Shown: piece by piece, positions 44,472 through 53,340 of the stretch
Layout of the letters: each line of letters begins with the position of its first letter
Position numbering within the stretch: position 1 is the stretch's first letter
DNA from: JAEUJZ01 sp964460115
Lineage (GTDB): Bacteria; Myxococcota_A; Polyangia; Palsa-1104; JAEUJZ01
Assembly (NCBI GenBank): GCA_964460115.1
Contig: CAYWPR010000034.1
Coordinates: 1 to 64,000 of the forward strand
Length of the DNA stretch: 64,000 bases
Reading direction: 5' to 3'
The notes under the pieces: model-generated
Databases searched by the model: none
Told to the model about the DNA's origin: nothing
What the model saw: only the letters and a program-made list of their open reading frames with translations
Position numbers and translations under genes: made by a program

Positions 44472-45392
44472 ATGAAGCTTTTCGCGCATAGTGCCAAAGA
44501 TGCGTATCTTATTGTTCTAGGAGTCGTTCAGATCGCGTTGACGATCTATGGCGCTTTATGCTTCAACCAGCTCTCTCTGGGCATGATACTGGCTTTGATG
44601 GCGTTGGTGGTTTTTCTGCATTGCACAAACTATCAATGTATTGCTCATAATTTCCTACACAATGCTTTTTTTACATCGAATTTTCTGAACCGATTGTTCT
44701 CACTTGTGAACAGCCTTGCCATCGGGCTGTCGCAGATGCTCTACCGCTGCCATCATCTGCATCATCACCGTTATAACAATGACGACAAAGATCCGCAGAC
44801 CGGGACGACATGGGATCAGACTTCGACATATCGATATTCTCGGGTTGCGGGAAAAGAAGAGAATATCATTTCCTATTCGTTCTTGAGTTTTTTCCGACAA
44901 GATACTGGGTTTCTGATTCGCGAAGCTGTGAAAAGAGGCTGCCTGCGCGTCGTAATTGTAGAGTCACTGGCGGTCTTGGCCTTCTGGGCGATTCTTGGCT
45001 TTCTATCATGGCGCGGATTTGTCTTCTTTGTTCTTCCCGCTTGGTATCTGGGCCAATGTGCGGCGTATTGGGAGAATTACCTTGAGCATCACGGCGCCAT
45101 TCCGGGCAATCGGATGACGGACTCAGTAAGCTGCTATAATCCTTTTTATAATTTTATTTGGTTTAATAACGGCTATCACCAAGAACACCATTACCGACCT
45201 CAGGTGCATTGGACCGAGATTGCCTTCTGGCGGGACAAAATGCCGGCCGAGACGGAGCGACGGGTGGTTAAGGGGGCGCACTGGTTTAATCTGAATCCGC
45301 CGCCGCGTTCCAAACGATGTTTGGCCCCGCCGGCTGCTATGTCCCTCCTGGAAACATCGGACGATCGCAGAATGGCAAGTCGCGAGGGTTGA
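44472..45392 (+). CDS. Second membrane fatty acid desaturase/hydroxylase
   Basis: 306 residues behind GGAG. Histidine boxes: HNFLH (59-63), HHLHHH (94-99), HH (206-207) and HQEHH (236-240), with hydrophobic helices before and between them, as in the FADS/AlkB/carotene ketolase superfamily. This box pattern differs from the gene upstream, so it may act at another position or as a hydroxylase. It lies 62 bp downstream of the first desaturase in the same direction. Local AT content is somewhat higher than in the cluster core. Confidence 0.87.
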   Translation: MKLFAHSAKDAYLIVLGVVQIALTIYGALCFNQLSLGMILALMALVVFLHCTNYQCIAHNFLHNAFFTSNFLNRLFSLVNSLAIGLSQMLYRCHHLHHHRYNNDDKDPQTGTTWDQTSTYRYSRVAGKEENIISYSFLSFFRQDTGFLIREAVKRGCLRVVIVESLAVLAFWAILGFLSWRGFVFFVLPAWYLGQCAAYWENYLEHHGAIPGNRMTDSVSCYNPFYNFIWFNNGYHQEHHYRPQVHWTEIAFWRDKMPAETERRVVKGAHWFNLNPPPRSKRCLAPPAAMSLLETSDDRRMASREG

Positions 45393-45411
45393 GAGGGCCT
45401 AGAGGAAGAAG

Positions 45412-45429
45412 CGGGCCTAAAAAGGCCCG
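45412..45429. terminator. Hairpin between convergent genes
   Basis: CGGGCC-TAAAAA-GGCCCG, a perfect 6-bp GC stem with a 6-nt loop, lies between the stops of the desaturase gene (45392) and the convergent small basic protein gene (45476). No long T-tract follows, so termination strength is uncertain. Confidence 0.55.
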
Positions 45430-45475
45430 TGATAGAGGATAAGCAGCTTGCTTGGCAGGCGTAATTGCGCGGGGC

Positions 45476-45778
45476 TTAGCCGAGTCCCCACATTTTGGCC
45501 ATACGGCGGCCACCGCGTCGGCGCGCCTTCTGCTTGACGACGATCACGATCGGCTGGGCTCCCTCGGTGAGCGCGCCGTTCTCGCGCAGGTGCGAAATGG
45601 CCTCCTCGACGCGGTTCATCAGGCGGCCGGACTTGCCCTTGCGAAGTTTGCGAATTTGCTTACGGGTTTTACTGCCCATATCGAGAACAATTGTATTTGA
45701 CGAGGCGCTTGGGGCAGCGGCTGGCTTCTTGCTGGGCTTGCTAGCTACAGTCGCGGGTTCGTTGGTCGTGGTAGTCAT
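45476..45778 (-). CDS. Small basic protein, unknown function
   Basis: 100 residues behind AAGGAG. The first 30 residues are Thr/Pro/Ala/Ser-rich and probably disordered. The rest contains TIVLDMGSKTRKQIRKLRKGKSGRLMNRVEEAISHL and a final Arg/Lys-rich KQKARRRGGRRMAKMWG segment (both described by position, about 29-64 and 86-100). It may belong to a recently named domain-of-unknown-function family of small basic proteins. Divergent from the next small basic gene with 90 bp between them. Nucleic acid or polyanion binding is plausible from charge alone. Confidence 0.75.
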   Translation of the reverse strand: MTTTTNEPATVASKPSKKPAAAPSASSNTIVLDMGSKTRKQIRKLRKGKSGRLMNRVEEAISHLRENGALTEGAQPIVIVVKQKARRRGGRRMAKMWGLG

Positions 45779-45838
45779 GAGCGCTCCTTGGGCTTGAGGG
45801 TTTCAATGCGCCATGTTAACGTATTGACCAACACGAAA

Positions 45839-45855
45839 TCAACGGACTACGTTGA
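45839..45855 (+). promoter_or_regulatory. Small hairpin just before the ribosome site of the next gene
   Basis: TCAACG-GACTA-CGTTGA, 6-bp arms with a 5-nt loop, ending at the first A of AAGGAGG (45855-45861). It could limit ribosome access. Confidence 0.3.
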
Positions 45856-45868
45856 AGGAGGTTGCCCT

Positions 45869-46198
45869 ATGAAAGTTCGTAAATCGAAGCTGCCCCGCTC
45901 GATCAAGCGCATCACAGTCTTGAAGTCTGACGGTGAAGGCCGAGGTGAGGTGGCCGACAAACTCGTCGTGAAGAAAAAATCCAAAAAGAAGAAACAAACC
46001 AAGGGTCTGAAGATCTGGGATCGCATTGCTCGGCGCTCTGCAGAAGCCCAAGAGAGCACTGCGGATTCGTACCTGGGACGTCATCGTCGCTCGAACCGAA
46101 AGCGCCGCGACGGCTGGCTGCGTGACTATGGGTACAACTGGATGCGCGCTGGTCGTAAGGGTGGAAAAAAGTTTAAGCTTTCGAAGATCTTCGGATAG
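45869..46198 (+). CDS. Small, very basic protein, unknown function
   Basis: 109 residues from ATG 45869, chosen for its perfect AAGGAGG 7 nt upstream; longer readings are unsupported. The sequence is rich in Lys and Arg throughout (KKKSKKKKQTKG in the middle, RRSNRKRRDGW later) and ends in a basic KKFKLSKIFG. No signal peptide or membrane helix. It pairs head-to-head with the other small basic gene. Functions such as nucleic acid packaging are only guesses. Confidence 0.78.
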   Translation: MKVRKSKLPRSIKRITVLKSDGEGRGEVADKLVVKKKSKKKKQTKGLKIWDRIARRSAEAQESTADSYLGRHRRSNRKRRDGWLRDYGYNWMRAGRKGGKKFKLSKIFG

Positions 46199-46390
46199 CC
46201 GCTGCCCGGGCGACGGCTTTCGCGCTTGCCGCCCAAGATGCCGGGTGCAGGGGAACGCTCCTACCTGGCAAACCGCAGTTCATATCGAACAAACCGCAGT
46301 TCCACGTCGAATTCCTAAAAGCCCAGTTTGATGTCTGTGGGGTTGGAACTGAATTCCATTTAGAGTGGCCCCTTCGCTGCGGCCGGCGCT

Positions 46391-47743
46391 CTAATGGCTG
46401 CTGTGTGTCGAGGGCGTCGCGCCGATGATTGCTTCCACGCGTTGGCGCATTTGGTCGCGCAGCGTTGCGGTTTTGGCTTCCAGATTCAGCCGCAGCACCG
46501 GTTCGGTATTGCTGGGACGAACGTTGCACCACCAGTCCGCATAGCGAATGGTCAATCCGTCTAGGTGGGCCATTTCGGCGTCGGCAAATTCCGTCTTTAA
46601 GCGACCAAGGCAGGCTTCTTTGTCCGCCACTTCGAAGTTAATCTCGCCAGTGGCGCGGTAGCGATCAAAGGGGGCCAGCACCTGGCTAATCGGCTGCTCG
46701 GCTTGGCTGAGCAAAGACAACAAGGTCAACATCGCCAGGTCGCCGTTGTCAGTAAAAAAGGCCTGCCGAAAGTAGAAATGTCCGGATAGCTCGCCGGCAA
46801 AGATGGCGTTCGTTTTGCGCATCGTTTGCTTGATGAAGCTATGGCCCACGCGACTTTCCAGGGGAACGCCGGCCGCTCGCTCGATTTCATCGCGAACCAC
46901 CCAAGAGCTGCGCAGGTCGTAGACGATGGTGCTTTTGGGCGCCTCTTGCAGAAAATGGCCGGCAAAAAGCGCGGTAATGCGGTCGCTGGAAATAAGCTCG
47001 CCGCGTTCATCGACGAACATCACTCGATCGCCGTCGCCATCAAAAGCAATGCCCAGGTCGGCGCGCGCGGTGCGCACTGCCGCTTGCAGGTCGCGCATAT
47101 TTTCCGGCTTCAGCGGATCCGGTTCGTGATTGGGAAAACGGCCATCCGGTTCGAAATACAGCCGCGAAACCCGACACGGAAGCTTGTCAAGGAGCTTGGG
47201 CAAAAGCTCGCCCATGATTCCATTGCCAGTGTCGATGACCAGCGAAAAGGGCTTGATGGGGCCGACGAATTGCAGCAGCCACTTATAGTACTCGTCGAGA
47301 AGCTCGCGAGTTTCTAAGCGTCCGGCCGGCCGCTCGAATGGGGGAGGGGATGCGGCCAGCGCCAAGCGCTCGATCTCGGCGATGCCGGTGTCATAGCTGA
47401 CCGGGGCCGCACCTCGGCTGCAAATTTTGCAGCCGTTATAACGGGCCGGATTGTGGCTGGCGGTCAGCATAATTCCACCGTCGGCCTGCAGATGATTGAC
47501 GGCGAAATACAGCATCGGGGTCGAGCAGCGGCCGATGTCGATGACGTCGCAGCCCGCGGCGATGATTGCTTGTACCAGGGCGTCGCGCAAAATCGGGCCG
47601 CTTTCGCGCATATCGCGACCGATGACCAGGCGCGAAGCCCGCAGCACTTGGACGCTGGCGCTGCCGATGCGAGCCACAAGCTCGGGATGGATCTGATCGG
47701 GGTAGGTACCCCGGATGTCGTACGCTTTAAAAATTCCGGCCAT
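46391..47743 (-). CDS. Phosphomannomutase/phosphoglucomutase
   Basis: 450 residues, the usual length of bacterial alpha-D-phosphohexomutases. The phosphoserine loop is TASHNPARYNGCKI, the Mg2+ loop FDGDGDRVMF, the sugar-binding loop GELSGHFYF and the phosphate-binding loop RPSNTEPVLRL. It interconverts hexose 6- and 1-phosphates for nucleotide sugars used in polysaccharide synthesis. It is followed on the same strand, upstream in sequence order, by the exported protein gene 23 bp away. Confidence 0.94.
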   Translation of the reverse strand: MAGIFKAYDIRGTYPDQIHPELVARIGSASVQVLRASRLVIGRDMRESGPILRDALVQAIIAAGCDVIDIGRCSTPMLYFAVNHLQADGGIMLTASHNPARYNGCKICSRGAAPVSYDTGIAEIERLALAASPPPFERPAGRLETRELLDEYYKWLLQFVGPIKPFSLVIDTGNGIMGELLPKLLDKLPCRVSRLYFEPDGRFPNHEPDPLKPENMRDLQAAVRTARADLGIAFDGDGDRVMFVDERGELISSDRITALFAGHFLQEAPKSTIVYDLRSSWVVRDEIERAAGVPLESRVGHSFIKQTMRKTNAIFAGELSGHFYFRQAFFTDNGDLAMLTLLSLLSQAEQPISQVLAPFDRYRATGEINFEVADKEACLGRLKTEFADAEMAHLDGLTIRYADWWCNVRPSNTEPVLRLNLEAKTATLRDQMRQRVEAIIGATPSTHSSH

Positions 47744-47766
47744 AGCTGAAGACGAGTGCGAAGAGC

Positions 47767-48726
47767 TTATTTGGAAGGCTTCGGCGGCGCCAGGTTCTTT
47801 TGATACTCTTTCATGATGCGCTCTTGAATGCGCTTTTGTTCGGCGGTCGGCTGGGCCTTTTTGCCGACGACGTCATCGATGACATCGGCATTGGGATCGG
47901 CGCCGGCGCCTTCGGTGACCTGATCGACGACGTGCACATTGGTGTGACGCACGCGCGGCGGGCTGTTGATGGCGCGCTCTTTTTCCACCTGCTCGTAAAC
48001 GCTTTTGTGCAAAAGCGCCAAGCAGAAGTTGCCGTAAAAATGGCTTTGATCATAGGCCCGCAAGACGATGTCGCCCATCGGGGGCCATTGCAGAAAATCC
48101 AAAGCCATTTCGTCTTCGGTCTGCTTTTTGGCGAAATTCATCTCGGCTTTGCCGTAGCGAACTTGCATGCCTTCGGCGAACTCGTCGAACTTTTTGCCGG
48201 CAAAACGCTCAGCGTTGTAGGCGATGTACTGCTTGTAAAGCTTCTCGTGCCAGAAAAACATGAACCGTCTTTGATTCGGTTCCCATACCACCAGCATCGA
48301 TTCGCTATTGCGGTGACCGTATTCTCTATCGACAAGCGAGACGTCCCAGCCAAGCTTCTGACCGCTGAACTTGACGTAGGAGCTGCGCATTCGCTCGGTC
48401 TCGTCGTTCATCTCTTTGCGAATCAGGTCCTGCTTGGTTGGATCGGGTTCCGCCTGAATCTTTGGCTTGTACTTGAGCTCGATCTCGGCCTGTATCGTTC
48501 CCATGACGTCTTCCGGGCTCATTCCCCATTTGAACTTGCCAGCCAATTCGGACACGCTGCGGGAACGATCGGCAGCCGGCTTGGCCGCTGGCTTGGCAGC
48601 GGCAGCGGGCGGTGCCTTGGCGTCGGCCGGGCAAATCAGATGGCTGGGCGAAAAACTCGCCAAGGATACGACCACGGCGGGCAGCAAGCTGCTGCCTGCC
48701 CCTAAAAGACGGCTGCGATTTAGCAT
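47767..48726 (-). CDS. Exported protein of unknown function
   Basis: 319 residues. The N-terminus (MLNRSRLLGAGSSLLPAVVVSLAS) looks like a signal peptide and is followed by an Ala/Pro/Lys-rich linker. The body is charged (ELAGKFKWGMSPEDVM, then LGWDVSLVDREYGHRN, MFFWHEKLYKQYIAYN) and ends with a Pro/Lys tail. The early KFKWGMSPEDV pattern recalls periplasmic proteins that open with a short W-G-M segment, but I cannot name a family. It lies upstream of the phosphohexomutase gene and is divergent from the propeller gene. Confidence 0.78.
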   Translation of the reverse strand: MLNRSRLLGAGSSLLPAVVVSLASFSPSHLICPADAKAPPAAAAKPAAKPAADRSRSVSELAGKFKWGMSPEDVMGTIQAEIELKYKPKIQAEPDPTKQDLIRKEMNDETERMRSSYVKFSGQKLGWDVSLVDREYGHRNSESMLVVWEPNQRRFMFFWHEKLYKQYIAYNAERFAGKKFDEFAEGMQVRYGKAEMNFAKKQTEDEMALDFLQWPPMGDIVLRAYDQSHFYGNFCLALLHKSVYEQVEKERAINSPPRVRHTNVHVVDQVTEGAGADPNADVIDDVVGKKAQPTAEQKRIQERIMKEYQKNLAPPKPSK

Positions 48727-48893
48727 CGGGCCAAAGACTCCTCTTTGTAACTAGATTGAAGTACCATACCCGCGGCCTCTTCCGCAATCGCCACAGGCCC
48801 TGTCCTTCGGCCAGAGCCGTACGTGAAACCCAGCCCTTGCGCCGCGTTTGCGGTGGAAAAGACATTGGTTTTTATGCTGTAATTAAAATTACT

Positions 48894-50243
48894 ATGAATT
48901 TTCTTCGCGATGCGCTTTTGGGCTGGCGCAAGGCTGTGGTTCTCGTCGGGCTCGGTTTTTCTTTGACCGCGTCGGCGCAAATGCAAATGCCGGCTGTGGC
49001 CCGTCAGCATTATGTGAACGGAGTCGGGCTGTACAAGCTAGGCCGCTACGATGCCGCCGGGCGCGAGTTTGGCGCCGCCTATCAGCTCTATCCATCGAGC
49101 CGGCTGCTTTATGATTTGGCCCAGACCGAGCGCCAGCAAGGGCAGCTACAGCAGGCGCTGTCGCACTATGAGCAATTTCTGTGGAATGAAAGCGCCCTGA
49201 CGCCGGCGACGCGCGGGGCGGTGCATGGATTTCTGGCGCGCATCAAGACGACCTTGGCGCAGCCGTCAAAGCCTCTAGGCGCGCCGCCGGTGGCGATGCC
49301 GGACCTGCTAGATCCGGCGCTTGGCCCCAGTCCCAAGCCTGGGGTCGGCTTGGCCGCAGCTCAAAATTCGCCGGCGGCACCACCTGCCGCGCCGGTTTCC
49401 CCCGGTCCTGCTAGCGCCGCGCCGGGAAATAGTCGCTGGGAAATCCAGTCCGTCAAGCCCGACTTCAACTTGCGCCAGGTTTATGTCCAAGGGGATGCGG
49501 TATTTGCCGTCGGAGATTCTGGAATTTTCTTTGTTTCCATCAGCCAAGGGCCATTTCGGCCGGTGCGCAGCGGCGTCGAAAATTGGCTGGCCAGCGTCTG
49601 GGGCACCGACAGCGAGCTATTTATGACCGGCGACAGCGGAGTGTTGCTGCGGCGCTTTGGCGGACATCTGAAAAACGTGCCCAGCGGCACGACGCGCACG
49701 CTGTTTGCCGTCGGGGGACTCAATTCCGATTGGTTTGCCGTCGGCGATGCTGGAACCGCCGTGCGATTTAACGGCTCGGTATTTGCGCCCGTAAAGACCA
49801 ATACCAAAAATCCCCTCTTTTCGGTTTTTGGCATCGACGGTGAAGTGTTTGCCGTGGGGGCTCAAGGCACCATCTTGCAGTATCAAAGCGGCGCCTTTTT
49901 TCCGATGCCAAGCGGAACCACAAGTTGGCTGCACAGCATTTGGGGAACTAGCCGCAACGACTTATTTTCCGTCGGTGCTCACGGAACGATTTTGCACTTT
50001 GATGGTCGCAGTTGGCAAGTCCAGCCAAGCGGCACGCTGCAGACGCTTTTGGCCGTGGTCGGCACCGCATCCAATGACATTTTTGCCGTCGGATCGGGCG
50101 GGACGATTTTGCACTACGACGGCGTCGCCTGGCACCCGACCCCAAGCGGCACCGGTGCCAACCTGTTTGGCGTCTCGGCCAGCCCAGGCAAAGTATATGC
50201 CGTTGGCGATGCCGGGACGATTCTGCACTATTTGCGCCTATAA
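48894..50243 (+). CDS. Exported TPR and seven-bladed beta-propeller protein
   Basis: 449 residues from ATG 48894; an upstream reading from 48612 runs through the divergent gene and is rejected. A signal peptide (LVGLGFSLTASAQ) is followed by TPR-like helices (about 35-105) and an Ala/Pro linker. Seven repeats of about 40 residues follow, each with the pattern (W/F)GT...FAVGxxGTILHYDG...PSGT, ending TILHYLRL. Seven copies fit a closed propeller. The repeats resemble the YCF48/WD-like 'VGxxGTI' units common in myxobacterial surface proteins. Likely a periplasmic or outer-surface binding scaffold. No clear ribosome site. Confidence 0.85.
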   Translation: MNFLRDALLGWRKAVVLVGLGFSLTASAQMQMPAVARQHYVNGVGLYKLGRYDAAGREFGAAYQLYPSSRLLYDLAQTERQQGQLQQALSHYEQFLWNESALTPATRGAVHGFLARIKTTLAQPSKPLGAPPVAMPDLLDPALGPSPKPGVGLAAAQNSPAAPPAAPVSPGPASAAPGNSRWEIQSVKPDFNLRQVYVQGDAVFAVGDSGIFFVSISQGPFRPVRSGVENWLASVWGTDSELFMTGDSGVLLRRFGGHLKNVPSGTTRTLFAVGGLNSDWFAVGDAGTAVRFNGSVFAPVKTNTKNPLFSVFGIDGEVFAVGAQGTILQYQSGAFFPMPSGTTSWLHSIWGTSRNDLFSVGAHGTILHFDGRSWQVQPSGTLQTLLAVVGTASNDIFAVGSGGTILHYDGVAWHPTPSGTGANLFGVSASPGKVYAVGDAGTILHYLRL

Positions 50244-50876
50244 ATTTTCATCGTCCACCGACTGCTCAAGCAGAGTCTGTAGCAACAAGCGAACGGCGCG
50301 CGGATAAATGACGTGCTCGACTTCGCGCTTGATGCGCTGCCGCAGCCCCTCGATGCCGTCTTCTTGGCCATTGCGTGCGATGGCCCCCTGTAGCAGCACG
50401 GGGCCGGTGTCGATCCCTTCATCGACTAGGTGCACGGTGGCGCCACAGACAGGGACCTTGGCGGCAAACTGCCGCTCCACGGCGTAAAGCCCGGGAAAGT
50501 CGGGAAGCAAAGAGGGATGAATGTTCAAGATATGGCCCGAAAACTGCCGCAAAAAATGCGGGCTTAAGAGGCGCTGATATCCGGCCAGTAGCAGGTGCTC
50601 AATGCGGTGGGCGTGCAGCCGGTTCAAAATCGCCGTCTCATGCGCGCTGCGGTCGGTAAAGCTTCCCGGACCGTGGCTTGGAACTAGCTCGCTCAAGTAG
50701 CCGCGCTCGGCCGCTTTGGAAAGGACTCGAGCCTCGGGCCGATTCGACAAGACAAGGCCCAGCGTGGCGCAAATGGAGCCGTCTGCAAACGCATCCATCA
50801 ACACTTCGGCGTTGCTGCCATGTCCAGAAGCCAGAATCGCAAAGCGCGGCCTTGGCCTTTTAGTCGGTGCTGACAT
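50238..50876 (-). CDS. purN: Phosphoribosylglycinamide formyltransferase
   Basis: 212 residues from ATG 50876; the longer open frame to 51158 runs inside purM and is not used. PurN signatures: ILASGHGSNAEVLMDA, VLSNRPEARVL, LAGYQRLLSPHFL, catalytic NIHPSLLPDFPGL with the His, and TVHLVDEGIDTGPVL. It transfers the formyl group of 10-formyltetrahydrofolate to GAR in purine synthesis. The start overlaps the purM stop, so the two are coupled. Its 3' end overlaps the end of the propeller gene by 6 bp. Confidence 0.95.
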   Translation of the reverse strand: MSAPTKRPRPRFAILASGHGSNAEVLMDAFADGSICATLGLVLSNRPEARVLSKAAERGYLSELVPSHGPGSFTDRSAHETAILNRLHAHRIEHLLLAGYQRLLSPHFLRQFSGHILNIHPSLLPDFPGLYAVERQFAAKVPVCGATVHLVDEGIDTGPVLLQGAIARNGQEDGIEGLRQRIKREVEHVIYPRAVRLLLQTLLEQSVDDENL

Positions 50877-51897
50877 TCCCGAGCTCCACGCCGCGGTCTC
50901 CGGCAGTGATGCGGCCCACGGCGATCCAGGGGCTACCGTCTTTTGAAACGATGGCCGGAGCACTTTTTTCGTCGACGACCAGCAAAAAACCGAGCCCCAG
51001 ATTGAACGTGCTAGCCATTTCGTGCGGGGTGACCGGTCCGGCCTCGGCAATGGCGTCAAAGATAGACAGCCGGGGCAGCGTCTGGCGATCAAACTGCAAG
51101 CGGCAGCCTGCAGGCAAAAGGCCAAGGGCTCGTCCAAGCAGGCCGCCTCCAGTGACATGCGCTGCGGCCTTCACGGCAGCACGGTGCTCGGCAAGTACGT
51201 CCAGCACCGGCTGAACATAAATCGCAGTGGGCCGTAGCAATTCTTCGCCGATCGCGCGGGCCTGCGCGGTCGCCTCGGCGCAAAGCTGCAAGCCGGCATT
51301 GGCGAAGGCACGGCGGGCCAGGCTGAAGCCGTTGGCATGCACGCCGCTAGATGGCAGGCCCAGCACTTTGTCGCCGGGCTTTACAAGATGGCGCGGCGGC
51401 AAATGCTGCCGCGCGGTCATTCCAACGGCAAAACCCGCCAGATCAAAACCTCCGCCCGGGTATAAGTCGGGCATTTCTGCGGTTTCGCCGCCTAGTAGCG
51501 CGCAACCGGCTTGCTGACAGGCCGCCACCATGCCGTCCATGAGCGGATTCAGAACCTCGGGGCGAATTTTCGCCGTGGCGATGTAGTTCAAAAAAAACAG
51601 CGGTGTGGCGCCGCAGGGCAGCAAGTCGTTGACGTTGACGGCGACTAGGTCCTGCCCAACTTCCTGATAGCGGCAAAGAGCCTGGGCCAGCACCAGCTTG
51701 GTACCGACTCCATCGCAAGTGGCCGCCAAAAGCGGCGCATCACCATTTCGCGCCGGCAGCTCATAAAGGCCGGCAAAGCTATCGGTATAGGGCACTACGT
51801 TGGCCCCGTATGTGATTCGAGCACGCGCGCGCACATTCGTCACAAAAGCGTGCGCTCGATCTCGATCAACGCCGGCATCGCGATAAGAAAGCGGCAT
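50860..51897 (-). CDS. purM: Phosphoribosylformylglycinamidine cyclo-ligase (AIR synthetase)
   Basis: 345 residues, normal for PurM. Motifs: opening YRDAGVDRDRAHAFV, the ATP/FGAM-binding ATCDGVGTKLVLA, VNVNDLLPCGATPLFFLNY, GGETAEMPDLYPGGGFDLAGF and GLPSSGVHANGFSLAR. It closes the imidazole ring of AIR with ATP in purine synthesis. It is the first gene of a purM-purN pair. Confidence 0.96.
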   Translation of the reverse strand: MPLSYRDAGVDRDRAHAFVTNVRARARITYGANVVPYTDSFAGLYELPARNGDAPLLAATCDGVGTKLVLAQALCRYQEVGQDLVAVNVNDLLPCGATPLFFLNYIATAKIRPEVLNPLMDGMVAACQQAGCALLGGETAEMPDLYPGGGFDLAGFAVGMTARQHLPPRHLVKPGDKVLGLPSSGVHANGFSLARRAFANAGLQLCAEATAQARAIGEELLRPTAIYVQPVLDVLAEHRAAVKAAAHVTGGGLLGRALGLLPAGCRLQFDRQTLPRLSIFDAIAEAGPVTPHEMASTFNLGLGFLLVVDEKSAPAIVSKDGSPWIAVGRITAGDRGVELGNVSTD

Positions 51898-51973
51898 GCC
51901 ACATCTTTCAGAGGGACTGCCAAATTGTCTAGGCCGTCTTTGCTGATTTGAAGGTGCGGCCGGTTCCGCGTGT

Positions 51974-53245
51974 TTAGCTGGTTTTTGGCAGCTCCGACGG
52001 TTTCAAAGTGTGCAGCGGACCGATGCGCGAAAGACCTGGCCAGGCCAGCGACACGAGTGCGACCACTAAAAGGGTGCCAATGCCGCCGCCGATGACCGAG
52101 GCCACCGCTCCAAATAGCGCCGCGGTGGCACCGCTTTCGAAGCTGCCTAGCTCATTTGAAAATCCCACGAAAACATAGTGCAGCGCCGAAACTCGGCCGC
52201 GCAGGACGTCGGGGGTGATGACCTGTTCCAGAGTCAGACGGATGACCACGCTGACCTGATCAAAGACGCCGGTCATAAACAGGCAAAAAAGTGAAAGCGC
52301 CACACTGCGCGAAAAGCCAAATCCAACGGTCGCTAGTCCAAAGCCAGCCACTGTGATCAAAAGTGCTCGGCCCGGCCTTTCCCAGGCCGGCAGCCGAGTG
52401 CTGATGAGCGCCATCAGTAGCGCTCCAATCGAAGGGGCGGCGCGCAGCCAACCAAGGCCCATGGCGCCGACGTGCAAAATGTCCTTGGCGAAGATTGGCA
52501 AAAGCGCCACGGCACCGCCCAAAAGCACCGCGAACAGGTCGAGCGTGATCGCCGCCAAAAAGATGGGATTGCGCCAAACAAAGCGAAATCCGGCGAACAA
52601 ATCGGACATGCTTTGCTGCGCCGGCCGAGGCGGGGGCGCCTTTTTCGGCAAAGTGGTCAATAGCGCGACGAACATGAGCTGCCCCAGGGCCGACGCCAGA
52701 TAGGCCCAGGTGGCATCACCATGCACGGCAATTAGAAATCCGCCAAGCGCGGGTCCGCTGATAGCCGCCAGTTGATAACTGGAGGACAGCCAGGCGTTGG
52801 CGTTGGCGAACTGCTCGGGCTGCAGAAGCTGCGGCATGATCGTTCCGACCGATGGCGATGCCAAGGTTCGCGCGGCGCCAAACAATGTCAAAAACCCATA
52901 AATGACCGCCACCGGAGCGCGCTGCCAGGAAATGACCATCAAACCCAGCGCCGAAAGCGCCAGCAAAAGGTGAGCAATGATCGCCAAATTGCGTCGCGGA
53001 TAGCGATCGGCCGCGGTGCCGGCGGGCAGCATCAAAAACAGTACGGGCAGTAGCTCGAAAACGCCGACGAGGCCCAGCGACCATGGGTCGCCGGTGCGCT
53101 CATAAAGCTGCCAGCCAACCGCCACCGACAGAATTTGCGTGCCCAGCACCGCAGAAATGCGTCCTAGGGCAAATGTTCGAACAAAAGGCAGCCGCAGGGC
53201 CGCGAAAGCATCATAGGTCGCAGAGCTAGATTGCGCAGTGGACAT
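51974..53245 (-). CDS. MFS efflux transporter (EntS-like)
   Basis: 423 residues from ATG 53245. About 12 hydrophobic helices are visible; the loop GTAADRYPRRNLAI between helices 2 and 3 is the MFS signature. The pattern with a long cytoplasmic loop (KKAPPPRPAQQSMSDLFAGFRFV) matches the EntS/MFS_3 group of exporters for siderophores and small molecules. Substrate unknown. It is upstream of purM on the same strand and divergent from the permease gene. Confidence 0.9.
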   Translation of the reverse strand: MSTAQSSSATYDAFAALRLPFVRTFALGRISAVLGTQILSVAVGWQLYERTGDPWSLGLVGVFELLPVLFLMLPAGTAADRYPRRNLAIIAHLLLALSALGLMVISWQRAPVAVIYGFLTLFGAARTLASPSVGTIMPQLLQPEQFANANAWLSSSYQLAAISGPALGGFLIAVHGDATWAYLASALGQLMFVALLTTLPKKAPPPRPAQQSMSDLFAGFRFVWRNPIFLAAITLDLFAVLLGGAVALLPIFAKDILHVGAMGLGWLRAAPSIGALLMALISTRLPAWERPGRALLITVAGFGLATVGFGFSRSVALSLFCLFMTGVFDQVSVVIRLTLEQVITPDVLRGRVSALHYVFVGFSNELGSFESGATAALFGAVASVIGGGIGTLLVVALVSLAWPGLSRIGPLHTLKPSELPKTS

Positions 53246-53340
53246 GCTATATACGCTGCGCGCCGAGCAATGCTTGCTGGCGTTTGGCCAATCCAGGAAC
53301 AAGCCGACGCGCCGAATTGTTATTACTAAACAGACCTCAC

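Noticed and set aside
31677..45392. Cluster as a polyketide or non-ribosomal peptide pathway
   Set aside because: No ketosynthase, condensation or multi-module domains are visible; only one ACP and a FAAL are present.
48612..48893. Upstream extension of the propeller gene
   Set aside because: It overlaps the start of the divergent exported-protein gene; the signal peptide begins at 48894.
50877..51158. Upstream extension of purN
   Set aside because: It lies inside purM, and PurN homology begins at ATG 50876.
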